From CAYWFP01 sp964457365 (GTDB lineage: Bacteria > Planctomycetota > SZUA-567): a stretch of 64,000 nucleotides of DNA. The notes under the pieces are model-generated. The model was not told the origin of the DNA and ran no database searches. It saw nothing but the letters and a program-made list of their open reading frames with translations. Shown piece after piece: positions 45,436 through 54,629 of the stretch; within the stretch, counting starts at the first letter, position 1; every line of letters starts with the position of its first letter. The position numbers were made by a program, and so were the translations under genes. The stretch is from the NCBI GenBank assembly GCA_964457365.1, contig CAYWFP010000006.1, forward strand, positions 13,329-77,328, written 5' to 3'.

Positions 45436-46046
45436 GAGGTGGCGAGCAGTCGTCGGCCGGCTTCGAAGGCGCCCCGGTTCAACTCGCGCAGCTTGGGCTT
45501 GAGGACCAGGGGCAATGCTTCCAGATAACGCCCGGCCGGCAGATCCAGCGCGCCGCACGCGGCCAACGCGCCGAGCATGACCACGTTGGTCGCCTTGGCG
45601 TTGCCGGTCTCCTGCGCGGCCTTGACCGCCGGCAGCAGCTTCGTCGCGGGAGCGAGTGTCGAGAGCGCTTCGGCGATAGCGTCCACCGCAGGATAGGTCG
45701 CCTTGCCGCTGAGGACGGCGATGGGGTAGATCGGCCGGTCGCTGGCGAGAACCGTGGTCTCCGGATTGCCGTAGTCGGCCAGCACGCGCAACGTCTCCAG
45801 GGGTTCGAGCCCGACGATGACGTTGGCCTTGCCGCGCGGGATGAGCGGCCCCGTGCGCAGCGTCGGATGCAGGCGGACGTGGCTCATCACCGCGCCGCCG
45901 CGTTGACTGGCGCCGAAGGTCTCGCCGACGCTGACCTGGTAACCCGCCGCCACGGCCGCGGTCGCCAGCAGGCGCGAGGCGAGGACGTTGCCCTGGCCGC
46001 CGACGCCGGTGATGATGACGTTGAGGGGATCCGTAAGCGCGATCAT
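45432..46046 (-). CDS. iorB: indolepyruvate/2-oxoacid:ferredoxin oxidoreductase, beta subunit
   Basis: A 204-residue gamma-type domain of 2-oxoacid:ferredoxin oxidoreductases. NVIITGVGGQGNVLASRLLA and GETFGASQRGGAVMSHVRL are family signatures, and VGLEPLETLRVLADYG follows. GGAGG precedes ATG 46046, which overlaps the IorA stop (ATGA). With IorA it converts an aryl- or branched-chain 2-oxoacid plus CoA into acyl-CoA, CO2 and reduced ferredoxin. In this operon it plausibly supplies a polyketide starter. Confidence 0.9.
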   Translation of the reverse strand: MIALTDPLNVIITGVGGQGNVLASRLLATAAVAAGYQVSVGETFGASQRGGAVMSHVRLHPTLRTGPLIPRGKANVIVGLEPLETLRVLADYGNPETTVLASDRPIYPIAVLSGKATYPAVDAIAEALSTLAPATKLLPAVKAAQETGNAKATNVVMLGALAACGALDLPAGRYLEALPLVLKPKLRELNRGAFEAGRRLLATS

Positions 46047-47965
46047 GCGCCGCCCTCCGGCACGAGCTCGGCTGCGGCGATGGCGCCGGCCGGGCAGAGT
46101 TGCGCGCAGACGCCGCAGCCGTTGCATAGCGTCTCGTCGATCCGCGCCTTGTTCGTCGCGTCGTCCCAGACGGTACCGGGGCAGGCGAATTTTCGCGAGC
46201 AGAGCCCGCAGCCGGCGCAGCGTTCGGGATCGACGCGCAGAACGGTCTTGGTTTTCTCGCGCGCGGCTTGCAACGCGCACGGTTGCCGCAGGATCAGGAC
46301 GCGCGGTCCGGTCTGCTGCAACAGGTCGTAGACGGCCGTCTCGGTCGCCTGCAGGTCGAACGGATCGCGCACGGTGACCGGCAGTCCGATGCCTTCAAGG
46401 AGCGACTCCATCCCCACCCGCGCGGCGTCGACACCGCTGGCGCTGGTCGGCAATCCCGGGTGCGGCTGGTGTCCGGTCATGGCGGTGGTGTGGTTATCCA
46501 GAACGACCAGCAGGACGTCGGCGTTGAGGTGTTTGGCCTCGACGAAGGCCGGGAGGCCCGCGTGGTAGAACGTGCTGTCGCCCAGCACCGCCACCACCGG
46601 ACGCTTGAAATCGAACCGCCCGAGCCGTCCGAGTCCCGTGGCCATGCCGACGCCCGCGCCCATGCAATGTACCGAGCGCAGCACGCCGTAGCCTGTCTTA
46701 CCGAGCGCGAGGGTATAACAGCCGATGTCGCCCAAAACGATAGCGCCGCGCCCGTCTCGATCGACCGCACGGTACATGGCCCAGAAGCCGGCCCGGTGAC
46801 CGCAGCCGGCGCAGAAGGTATGTTCGCGCTTGGGCATCTCCTGATCGAGCAGCTTCTCCGCCGCGGCGGTATCGGTGAATCGTCTCGTCGCGCGCTCGCC
46901 GCCGAAGACGCTCTGGATCGCGTTTATCACCAGATCCGGATCCATCTCGCCCACGCCCGGGCCGTGCGGGCCCGCGACCGTGCCGTCCATTTTGCCGCGG
47001 AAGCGGGTCATGCCGATTTCGCTCATATGCAGCGCCGTCCATGCCATGACGCTCTCTTCGACGAATCCGGCGGTCTCTTCGACAAAGACCACCTCCGCCG
47101 CCGGCGCGAGCGCCTTCGCGAGCAATTCGTCCGGCAGGGGGAAGCTTGTCCCGAGCCGCAGCAGGCCGACCTCGCCGCTGAGGCCCAGCAGGCGGATCGC
47201 CTCGGCCGCGTGCAGGGCACAGACGCCGGTGGCGATGACCAGCTTCTTCACCCCTTCGGGGCCGGCGTAAACGTTGAACGGCGACTGCTCGTGCAGTCCC
47301 TTGACCGCCGCGAGCCGTTTCTTTACAGCGGCGTGAAACATGCCCAGCGTCAGAAAGCGCTCCTCCGGGCCGATATCGGCCTTCCGCTCGCGCGGCGGCA
47401 ACTCGCCCAGGGTGACGTTCCCGGAGCCATGGCAGATGCGCGTGGTGAGGCGCACCGCCACCGGCAGGCCGATTTTTTCGGAAACGTCGAAAGCCGCGCG
47501 CGTCATCTCCTTGGCGTCGTGCACGGTGGCGGCTTCCCAGACGGGGATTTCGGCGGCCTTGAGAAACGCGCGGCAGTCCTCCTCCTTGACGCCCGAATGC
47601 GCGCCGCAGTCGTCGCCGACGACGATGACCATGCCGGCCTTGACGCCGGTGTAGGCCAGGGCGGTCAGAAAGTCGAGCGTGACGTTGAGGCCGTCGGGCT
47701 TCATCGAGACGAGCGCGCGCAAACCCGCCAGACTCGCGCCGGCAGCCGCCTCCATCGCCACGATCTCGTTGATCGACCATTCCGCGACGATGCCCGCCTC
47801 TTCCGCAACCGCGGCGAGCGAGCCCATGATTTCCACCGTCGGCGAGCCCGGATACGACGCGGCCATCTGCGCGGCGCCTTCGAGCACGCCGCGCGCCGCC
47901 GCCTCGTTGCCGTTGAGGAGAAGCGCGCCCCCGGGGTCGTCGCGCAGGATCAAGTGGTCGCTCAT
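46043..47965 (-). CDS. iorA: indolepyruvate/2-oxoacid:ferredoxin oxidoreductase, alpha subunit
   Basis: A 640-residue alpha subunit. The N-terminal pyrimidine-binding part has GNEAAARGVLEGA and YPGSPTVEIM. CAGCGHR and GDIGCYTLAL lead into the thiamine-diphosphate site (LGDSTFYHAGL, VLDNHTTAMTG). The C-terminal ferredoxin domain has CAGCGLC and CNGCGVCAQLCPAG for 4Fe-4S clusters. This domain order and length are typical of IorA. GAGGT precedes ATG 47965, which overlaps the stop of the LeuA-like gene (ATGA). It indicates low-potential ferredoxin metabolism in the host, compatible with anaerobic or facultative life. Confidence 0.93.
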   Translation of the reverse strand: MSDHLILRDDPGGALLLNGNEAAARGVLEGAAQMAASYPGSPTVEIMGSLAAVAEEAGIVAEWSINEIVAMEAAAGASLAGLRALVSMKPDGLNVTLDFLTALAYTGVKAGMVIVVGDDCGAHSGVKEEDCRAFLKAAEIPVWEAATVHDAKEMTRAAFDVSEKIGLPVAVRLTTRICHGSGNVTLGELPPRERKADIGPEERFLTLGMFHAAVKKRLAAVKGLHEQSPFNVYAGPEGVKKLVIATGVCALHAAEAIRLLGLSGEVGLLRLGTSFPLPDELLAKALAPAAEVVFVEETAGFVEESVMAWTALHMSEIGMTRFRGKMDGTVAGPHGPGVGEMDPDLVINAIQSVFGGERATRRFTDTAAAEKLLDQEMPKREHTFCAGCGHRAGFWAMYRAVDRDGRGAIVLGDIGCYTLALGKTGYGVLRSVHCMGAGVGMATGLGRLGRFDFKRPVVAVLGDSTFYHAGLPAFVEAKHLNADVLLVVLDNHTTAMTGHQPHPGLPTSASGVDAARVGMESLLEGIGLPVTVRDPFDLQATETAVYDLLQQTGPRVLILRQPCALQAAREKTKTVLRVDPERCAGCGLCSRKFACPGTVWDDATNKARIDETLCNGCGVCAQLCPAGAIAAAELVPEGGA

Positions 47966-49152
47966 GCGTTCACCTCGTCGATGTTTTTCAGGAGCGCGCG
48001 CAGGTTCTCTTCCGTGTCCTGCCATCCGCGGCTCTCGCTCATCCTCTTGACCTTGGCCATCAGGGCCTCGGCCTGTTCGTTCGTGAGTTCCGCACCCAGC
48101 TCCTTCGCGCGCGCGAAAAACGCGGCCCGACCGCTGTGCTTGCCCAGGACCAGGCGCACGCTTCCCGCGCCGACGAGCTCGGGCGCGTACGGCAGGTACG
48201 TGGTCGGATTTTTCAGCAAGCCGTCCTGGTGGATGCCGGCCTCGGTGGCGAAGATGTTGGCGCCGGCGACGGGCTTGGTCGGCGAGAGCGGCACGCCGGC
48301 CTCTTCGCTGACCAGGCGCACGAGCGGGACGAGCTCGTTCAGTTTTATCGGCACGCTCCGGCCGAGGCGTTCGCGCTGCAGATGCGCCGCCAGCGCCACT
48401 TCTTCCAAGGCGGCGTTGCCGGCGCGCTCGCCGAGACCGCCGACGGTGCATTGCACGATCGCCGCGCCCGCGCGCACGCCCGCGAGGCTGTTGGCCACCG
48501 CCATCCCCAGGTCGTTATGGAAATGCACGGCCAGGTACGCCTTGGCCAGTTCCGGAAGTTCCGTCCACAAGGTCTTGAGATTCTCGATCACCTGGTCCGG
48601 CGCGAGAACGCCGACGGTGTCGGTATAGCCGATGGTGGTCGCGCCGGCCTGCAAGGCCGCGCGACAGACCTCGACCAGATACGGCATCTCGGTCCGGCTG
48701 GCATCCTCCGCGCCGAAGGCGACCACGCCGAAGCGCTCCCGGGCGTAGCCGACGCTGGCGCGGACGCGGTCGATCAGTTCGCTCTCGCTCAAGCGTAGCT
48801 TCTGCTCGCGGTGCACGGTGCTCGTGGCGATGAAGAGGCTGACGCCGCAGCGGCGACGGTCGATGCCCTCGAAGGCGGTGCAGGCCGCGTCGATGTCGCG
48901 CTCCACGGCGCGGCAGAGCGCGGTGACCATCGTCTTCGGCAGCGCCTGTGCGACCGCCCGCACGGATTCCACCTCGCCCGGACCGCTGGCGGGAAAGCCC
49001 GCCTCGATGGAGAAGATGCCGGCCTCGGCCAGTGCCACGGCGATGCGCACCTTCTGCTCGGCGGTCAACGCCACGCCCGGCATCTGCTCGCCGTCGCGGA
49101 GCGTCGTGTCGCTGAAGACGATAGGCGGTGCATCGGTCTGCTGCTGTGTCAT
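47962..49152 (-). CDS. 2-isopropylmalate/homocitrate synthase-like enzyme
   Basis: A 396-residue DRE-TIM metallolyase that adds an acetyl unit to a 2-oxoacid. FSDTTLRDGEQMPGVALT is the catalytic N-terminal signature; VHFHNDLGMAVANSLAGVRAGA holds the metal-binding His pair; GLGERAGNAALEEV follows. It stops near residue 396, without the roughly 120-residue LeuA regulatory domain, so it resembles homocitrate synthases or NifV-type enzymes and should lack leucine feedback. AAAGGG precedes ATG 49152, chosen over an in-frame ATG eight codons upstream. It is the first gene of the ten-gene operon and is predicted to lengthen the 2-oxoacid that IorAB then converts to acyl-CoA. Confidence 0.88.
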   Translation of the reverse strand: MTQQQTDAPPIVFSDTTLRDGEQMPGVALTAEQKVRIAVALAEAGIFSIEAGFPASGPGEVESVRAVAQALPKTMVTALCRAVERDIDAACTAFEGIDRRRCGVSLFIATSTVHREQKLRLSESELIDRVRASVGYARERFGVVAFGAEDASRTEMPYLVEVCRAALQAGATTIGYTDTVGVLAPDQVIENLKTLWTELPELAKAYLAVHFHNDLGMAVANSLAGVRAGAAIVQCTVGGLGERAGNAALEEVALAAHLQRERLGRSVPIKLNELVPLVRLVSEEAGVPLSPTKPVAGANIFATEAGIHQDGLLKNPTTYLPYAPELVGAGSVRLVLGKHSGRAAFFARAKELGAELTNEQAEALMAKVKRMSESRGWQDTEENLRALLKNIDEVNA

Positions 49153-49171
49153 CGAAGCCCTTTCCGTGCAG

Positions 49172-49200
49172 ACCATATCCGATTTTCACCACGCCCTCAA
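49172..49200 (-). promoter_or_regulatory. candidate promoter of the PKS operon
   Basis: On the minus strand TTGAGG, a 17-base spacer and TATGGT stand 20 bases before the first start codon at 49152. The boxes match four of six consensus positions each. The leader would be very short but still holds the AAAGGG ribosome site. Confidence 0.45.
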
Positions 49201-49254
49201 CCGTCTTTTCGGTCAAATCCGATGAAAGGGGACGGCTGCGGCGTTTTCGCTCTC

Positions 49255-49283
49255 TTGACAGAACTTCATGCTCTTTCTAGACT
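49255..49283 (+). promoter_or_regulatory. candidate promoter of the exporter operon
   Basis: A perfect TTGACA box, a 17-base spacer and TAGACT lie 66 bases before ATG 49349. It faces away from the PKS operon promoter, 55 bases distant, in a shared 196-base control region. Confidence 0.6.
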
Positions 49284-49348
49284 TCCCACGGATTGCGGGC
49301 TCGATTGGCGGGCAGGTCACTTACTGGGTAATCCCGGAGATTTTTTTC

Positions 49349-50995
49349 ATGCCTCCTCTGGCCCGCTCGGCTTATCTGGAATTGCTGCGCGAGGAGATCG
49401 GCGACCGGCTCTGGCCGTTGATGCTGCTCTCGGCCTTCTCGGGAATCGCCAGCGGCGTGATCGTGACATTGATTACCTCGATCACCGAGACCGATATCCA
49501 CGGTTGGGCCATGCTCCGCTTCCTGCTGCTCTTCGTCATGGTCGCGCTGGCGTCGCTGGAGTTGTCGCGCCAGGCGTTGCTGCGGGTGAACCGGGAGATC
49601 GAGCGCCTCGTCCACCGCATCCGCACGCGCGTGGCCGACCGTATCCGCCACGCGGAACTCCGAGACCTGGAGCGGCTGGACCTGGCGCGCATCTACGTCA
49701 CCACCGCCGAGAGCACCGAGAACCTGACCAAGGCGTCAATGCCGGTCTTCAAGAGCATCGGCGCGCTGGTGCTCATCGCCTACTGCCTGGTGCAGATCGG
49801 CTTGACAAGCACGGTGGCGCTGGCGCTGGTCCTGGGCAGCTTTCTCGGCGCGAGCCTCCTGTACCTGTATATCGAGAAATACGCCTACGAATACATCCGC
49901 GAAGCGTACGTGGCGGAGTACCGGTTCTTCAAACTCATGCGTGAACTCGCTCGCGGCTTCAAGGAACTCCGGCTCAACCGCGCCCGCGACGCGGACATTC
50001 ATGCGGACCTCGAATCGCAGGCCGACCGGGTCGAGGCGCGGAAAATGCGCGCGCACCGTCTCGTCGCCTGGCTCTACAGCTACACCGATCTCTTCTTCTT
50101 CCTCACACTGGGGCTGCTGATCTTTCTGTTGCCGTTGCTGCACGCCTGGACCTCGCGGCAGTTGGCCGACCTGATCGCCATCCTGCTTTTTCTCGGCGGC
50201 GGCGTGGCGCAGGTGGTGCTCAGCGTCCACCAGATCGCCCAGGCCAACGTGGCGGTGCAGCAACTGCGGGAGATGGAGACCGGGCTGCGTCAATGCGTCG
50301 TGCCGGACACCCCTCAGGGAGCGCGCCCGCTACGGGAGCTGACGTTGAAGAAGGCGGTCTTCTCCCATCGCGACGAAGAAGGCGGAGAACTATACACCGT
50401 CGGTCCGGTCTCCTTGACCATCCGCCCGGGAGAAGTGTATTTTCTCGTCGGCGGTAACGGCAGCGGCAAATCCACGTTGCTGAAGATCATCGCCGGCCTG
50501 TACGCGCCGGAGGACGGCGAGATTCTCCTCAACGGCGAGGCGGTCGTCCGCGAAAACCGGCAGGACTATCGTGAACTCGTCAGCGCCGTCTTTACCGACT
50601 TCCATCTCTTCGACCGTCTGCTGGGATGGGAGGAAACGTCGCCGGAACGGGTGAACGCGCTGCTGGAGGAGTTGGGGCTGGCGAGCAAGGTCTCGTTCGA
50701 GAACGGCGGCTTCAGCACGCTGCAGCTCAGTACCGGACAGCGCAAGCGGCTGGCGCTGGCGGTGGCGCTCCTGGAGGACCGGCCGCTCCTGCTGCTCGAC
50801 GAGGTCGCCGCGGACCAGGATCCGTACTGGCGCGAGGAGTTCTATACGCGGATCGTGCCCAAACTGAAAGCACGGGGCAAGGCCGTGGTCGTGATCGGGC
50901 ATCACGATCGGTATTTCGAGACCGGCGACATGTTGTGGCGCATGGATTACGGGGAACTGGTCGAACAGCGCCCCGCGCGCTCCACGGAGGCATGA
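49349..50995 (+). CDS. SyrD-like ABC exporter half-unit 1
   Basis: A 548-residue transporter with the membrane domain first and the ATPase last, as in SyrD/PvdE-type exporters of lipopeptides and siderophores. About six helices (LWPLMLLSAFSGIASGVIV; LVLIAYCLVQIGL; LFFFLTLGLLIFLLPLL and others) are followed by the ATPase: Walker A GGNGSGKST at residue 368, signature LSTGQRKRLALA, Walker B LLLLDEVAADQD, and a switch GHHDR. ATG 49349 is chosen for GGAG nine bases upstream. It overlaps the glycosyltransferase gene at its stop. It is homologous to the unit at 52895-54562; the two may dimerise. Confidence 0.9.
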   Translation: MPPLARSAYLELLREEIGDRLWPLMLLSAFSGIASGVIVTLITSITETDIHGWAMLRFLLLFVMVALASLELSRQALLRVNREIERLVHRIRTRVADRIRHAELRDLERLDLARIYVTTAESTENLTKASMPVFKSIGALVLIAYCLVQIGLTSTVALALVLGSFLGASLLYLYIEKYAYEYIREAYVAEYRFFKLMRELARGFKELRLNRARDADIHADLESQADRVEARKMRAHRLVAWLYSYTDLFFFLTLGLLIFLLPLLHAWTSRQLADLIAILLFLGGGVAQVVLSVHQIAQANVAVQQLREMETGLRQCVVPDTPQGARPLRELTLKKAVFSHRDEEGGELYTVGPVSLTIRPGEVYFLVGGNGSGKSTLLKIIAGLYAPEDGEILLNGEAVVRENRQDYRELVSAVFTDFHLFDRLLGWEETSPERVNALLEELGLASKVSFENGGFSTLQLSTGQRKRLALAVALLEDRPLLLLDEVAADQDPYWREEFYTRIVPKLKARGKAVVVIGHHDRYFETGDMLWRMDYGELVEQRPARSTEA

Positions 50996-52119
50996 TGAAC
51001 CGTCCGCGCGTCCTGCTCTATTGCCACAACGCCGTCGGCCTCGGCCACGTGATGCGGACGCTGCGGATCGCGCGCGCGCTGATCGGGCACGACTGCGCGG
51101 TGAAGCTGCTGACCGGGTGCCGCTGGCTCGACGGAGTCGAGACTCCTGCCGGCGTCGAGATCGACCAACTCCCAGCGGTACGCTTTGACGGCGTCCGCTT
51201 CGTCGCCGCCGAAGGCGATGGGGACGTCTTCGCGCGGCGCGGCGAGCGCATCCTGCAGGTGCTGCACGCGTGGCGGCCGCAGGTCGTTCTGGCGGATCAT
51301 CTGGCGCTCGGACTCGGCGGCGAATTGATCCCCGCGCTCCGGGACGAATCGATCCCCGCCACGTTCGTCTGGGGCGTGCGGGACATCTTCTACCATCCCG
51401 ATCGCCCGTCGCTGGCGCCGCGGCCGCCGCGCAACCCGACGATGCGCGCCGCGCTGGCCCGTTACGGCGCGAGCGTGGCCTACACCACCGCCGACTGGAT
51501 CGATCCCTTCGCCGCGATGAGCCATTATCCGCTTTCCACACGCCGGCATCACGTCGGCGTGATCGTCGGCGACGAGCCGGCGGTGAAGCCGGAGACGCCG
51601 CCGCGCATCGTCTGCCTCGCCGGCAGCGGCGGCAGCAGCGAGACGCATACGCGCCTCTGGTTCGAGGCGCTGGCAGGCATGAGCCGCGGCGTTTTTCGCA
51701 CGCGCATGGTCGTCGGCCCGTTCGGCGATCTGGAGAATACCCGCGCACGCGGCGAGGAGCTCGACGTGGAAGTGGTTCCGCAGATGCCGGCCGAAGCGGC
51801 GGTGGCCGACGCGCATGTCGTGCTCTCGCAGGCGGGGTACAACACCGCCTACGCCCTGACGCGCACGCCCTGTCCGCTGGTGTTCCTGCCGGCGGCCAAC
51901 GACGGGGCCGAACAGACGTACCGCGCCGAACGGATGCGCACGCTCGACCGGGTCTGGACGGTGGACCCGGAGAGCCCGGATGCGGTCGCGGACTTGCGTC
52001 AAGCGTTGACCGAGGCGCTGAACGCCGCTGTGGCGCCGCGGACGTTGCCGTTCGTTACCGACGGCGCGACAAATGCGGCAGCGCTGTTGACGGCGTGGGC
52101 GCGGGAGGCGACGGCATGA
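50995..52119 (+). CDS. GT-B glycosyltransferase (MurG/UGT-like)
   Basis: A 374-residue glycosyltransferase. LLYCHNAVGLGHVMRTLRIARAL is the acceptor-side Gly loop of GT-B enzymes, and VVLSQAGYNTAYALTRTPCPLVFLP the nucleotide-sugar-binding C-terminal motif. ACGGAGG immediately precedes the start, and the first exporter's TGA overlaps it (ATGATGA, so 50992 is also possible). Its stop overlaps the deacetylase start. Its place between exporter units suggests it glycosylates the exported compound. The sugar donor is not shown. Confidence 0.82.
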   Translation: MNRPRVLLYCHNAVGLGHVMRTLRIARALIGHDCAVKLLTGCRWLDGVETPAGVEIDQLPAVRFDGVRFVAAEGDGDVFARRGERILQVLHAWRPQVVLADHLALGLGGELIPALRDESIPATFVWGVRDIFYHPDRPSLAPRPPRNPTMRAALARYGASVAYTTADWIDPFAAMSHYPLSTRRHHVGVIVGDEPAVKPETPPRIVCLAGSGGSSETHTRLWFEALAGMSRGVFRTRMVVGPFGDLENTRARGEELDVEVVPQMPAEAAVADAHVVLSQAGYNTAYALTRTPCPLVFLPAANDGAEQTYRAERMRTLDRVWTVDPESPDAVADLRQALTEALNAAVAPRTLPFVTDGATNAAALLTAWAREATA

Positions 52120-52895
52120 AACAACTGCTGATCAACGCCGACGATCTGGGATTGAGCGCCGGAGCCTCACGCGGCATCGCGCATGCAATGACCGAGGGCG
52201 TGGTCGTCTCCTGCTCGGCCATGGTTGCCGTCCCCGGCGCGGTCGAGACCATCGCCCGTTACGCATCGTGTCTTCGCGGCCGGATCGGACTGCATCTGCA
52301 ACTGACCGCCGGCACGCCGTGCCTGCCGCCGGAAGAGGTGCCGACACTTGTCAAGGAAAACAGCGTTTTTCCACCGCACTGGCGCGAGTTGGGTCGCCCG
52401 GATCCGGACGAGATCCGCCGCGAGTGGCGCGCGCAACTGACGCGGCTGCGGGCGGCGGGCGTGGAACCGACGCACCTGGACTGTCATCACAACCTGCACC
52501 TCGATCCGCGCATCCTTCCGCTGGCGATCGAGTTGGGGCAGGAGTTGGGCGTGCGTGTGCGCAGCGGCGGGCGGGCGTTGGCGGCTTCTCTGCGCAAGGC
52601 CGGCATCGTCTGCACCGATCACTGCATCGTCGGTTGGGGGAAACGGGCGATCAGCCGCACCGATCTGGTCGAGACGGTCGATGCGGTATTCTCCACACGG
52701 CAAGCGCCGCGAACGGTCGAACTGGTCTGCCATCCAGGCGAGCTCGACGACGACCTGCGCGCACGCGCCGGCCAGGTCGAGACGCGGCCGGCGGAACTGG
52801 CGGTGTTGACCGATCCGGCAACGTCTTCGGCACTCGAGGCCGCGGGCATCGAGCTCTTGACCGCGCCGCCGACGCTCTCGGGGGAGCGATCCTGA
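52116..52895 (+). CDS. ChbG/YdjC-like carbohydrate deacetylase
   Basis: A 259-residue metal-dependent hydrolase. NADDLGLSAGASRGI carries the first metal-binding Asp, GLHLQLTAG a His, and THLDCHHNLHLDP the HxxxH-type pair. These are the ligands of ChbG, which N-deacetylates chitooligosaccharides. The start overlaps the glycosyltransferase stop (ATGA). Combined with that enzyme, it could remove the acetyl group from an N-acetylhexosamine placed on the product. Confidence 0.85.
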   Translation: MKQLLINADDLGLSAGASRGIAHAMTEGVVVSCSAMVAVPGAVETIARYASCLRGRIGLHLQLTAGTPCLPPEEVPTLVKENSVFPPHWRELGRPDPDEIRREWRAQLTRLRAAGVEPTHLDCHHNLHLDPRILPLAIELGQELGVRVRSGGRALAASLRKAGIVCTDHCIVGWGKRAISRTDLVETVDAVFSTRQAPRTVELVCHPGELDDDLRARAGQVETRPAELAVLTDPATSSALEAAGIELLTAPPTLSGERS

Positions 52896-54562
52896 TGCAT
52901 ACGCCCGAGCGCCATCCATTTCTCAAGATGCTGTACACCGAGGTCGGCCCCCATACGCTCTGGGTGATGGTCGCCTCGCTGTTCTGCGGCCTCGCCAACA
53001 GCGCGGTGGTGATCTGCATCAACAACGCCGCCAAGTCGCTGGGCCAACCACTGCGGCTGGTGATCCTCTTCGGCTCGTTTCTGCTGGCCATGCTCGTCTT
53101 CGTCATCGGACGCAATTTCGTCCTGCGCCGCAGCACCGCGTACGTGGAGCTGATGATCCGGCGCATGCGCATGCGCATGGCCGAGGAACTGCGTGTGGCC
53201 GATCCGCTGACACTCGAACAGTTGTCCGCGGGCGAGGTTTTCTCCGTGCTGACCAAGTGCACGCAACTGGTCTCGCGCTCGACGATCCCGCTCTTCCTGG
53301 CCATGACCTCGGCGGTGATGCTCGTCGGTTGTCTCGTCTACATGTGCTTTCTCTCGCTCGCGGCGGCGATCGCGACGGTGGCGGTCTTCCTCGTCTGCGC
53401 GCGTTACAACCAACTCACCCAGGTCGAGGTGGACGCGCTGCTGGAGAAGAGCATCCGCAGCGAGAACGCTTTCTTCGGCAAGCTGCAGGATCTCTTGGAC
53501 GGCATCAAGGAAGTCAAGCTCAGTCGCGCGCGGAGCAACGCCCTCTACCGCGAGGTACTGCTGCCGCTGGCCGAGGAGGCCCGGACGCATCAATACGAAG
53601 CGCGCATCCCGGTCATCGAGAACCACGTCTTCGGTCATGCATTCTTCTATATCATCGTCGCGGCGGTGCTCTTTCTGCTGCCGGCGCTGCCCGGGGGAAC
53701 GCCGCGGCTGATGGCGGAGCTGATCGCGTTGCTGCTCTTCATGCGCTCCTCGCTGGAGGAGGTTGTCGGCGCCATTCCGATTCTGGGCGAGGCGGACGTG
53801 GCCATGCGCAATCTCTTCGCGTTGCGGGACCGGCTGGCGAAGCCCGAGCCCGAGCCGAACCCGGTGCAGATCCGTCGCCTGGAGCGCATCGAGCACGTCG
53901 AGTCGGTCGCGGTGCGCGGCCTCTCCTTCCGCTACCCCAGCCCAGACGGCCGGTCGACCTTCGGCATCGGGCCGCTGGACCTGGAGGTGCGCGCCGGCGA
54001 GATCACCCTCGTTCACGGCGCCAACGGGGCGGGCAAGTCCACGCTCCTGAAGGTGCTGACCGGGCTGTACGAACCCGACGACGGCGAGATCTATCTCAAC
54101 GGCCAGCCGGTCAATCCCGGCAACCGCCGCCGGTATCGCGAGTTCTTCAGCGCCGTCTTCAGCGACTTCCACGTCTTCCGCCGGCTCTACGGTCTGGCCG
54201 ACGCCGCCGACGCCCGGGTGCTGGATCTGCTGGAGGATCTGGAACTGGCCGCACGCACCGACGTGGTCGACCGGGCCTTCACCAACGTGGACCTGAGCAC
54301 GGGGCAGCGCAAGCGACTGGCGTTCCTGGTGGCGCTGCTGGAGGAGCGGCCTGTCTGCGTCTTCGACGAGGTGGCGGCGGACCAGGATCCGGAGTTCCGC
54401 GCGCGCTTCTACCGTGAGATCCTGCCGCGGCTCAAGGCGGAAGGGAAAGCGATCCTGCTGGTCAGCCACGACAAGGACTTCTTCGACGTCGCCGACCGCA
54501 TGTACGCGATGGACTACGGCACGCTGCAATGCGAGCGTGATCGGGAGCGAAGGGGTTTTTGA
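52895..54562 (+). CDS. SyrD-like ABC exporter half-unit 2
   Basis: A 555-residue homologue of the first exporter unit. Membrane helices include HTLWVMVASLFCGLANSAVVI and FFYIIVAAVLFLLPALP. The ATPase has Walker A GANGAGKST at residue 375, signature LSTGQRKRLAFLV, Walker B VCVFDEVAADQD and switch SHDKD. The start TGATG overlaps the deacetylase stop. Sharing both LSTGQRKRLA and DEVAADQDP with unit 1 indicates duplication and a probable heterodimer that exports the operon product. Confidence 0.9.
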   Translation: MHTPERHPFLKMLYTEVGPHTLWVMVASLFCGLANSAVVICINNAAKSLGQPLRLVILFGSFLLAMLVFVIGRNFVLRRSTAYVELMIRRMRMRMAEELRVADPLTLEQLSAGEVFSVLTKCTQLVSRSTIPLFLAMTSAVMLVGCLVYMCFLSLAAAIATVAVFLVCARYNQLTQVEVDALLEKSIRSENAFFGKLQDLLDGIKEVKLSRARSNALYREVLLPLAEEARTHQYEARIPVIENHVFGHAFFYIIVAAVLFLLPALPGGTPRLMAELIALLLFMRSSLEEVVGAIPILGEADVAMRNLFALRDRLAKPEPEPNPVQIRRLERIEHVESVAVRGLSFRYPSPDGRSTFGIGPLDLEVRAGEITLVHGANGAGKSTLLKVLTGLYEPDDGEIYLNGQPVNPGNRRRYREFFSAVFSDFHVFRRLYGLADAADARVLDLLEDLELAARTDVVDRAFTNVDLSTGQRKRLAFLVALLEERPVCVFDEVAADQDPEFRARFYREILPRLKAEGKAILLVSHDKDFFDVADRMYAMDYGTLQCERDRERRGF

Positions 54563-54629
54563 CCTTGACAGGAACCGACCGGCCCCGTTTCATACGTGAG
54601 GTCCGTCGGCCATTTCGGGAAGACGAGGA

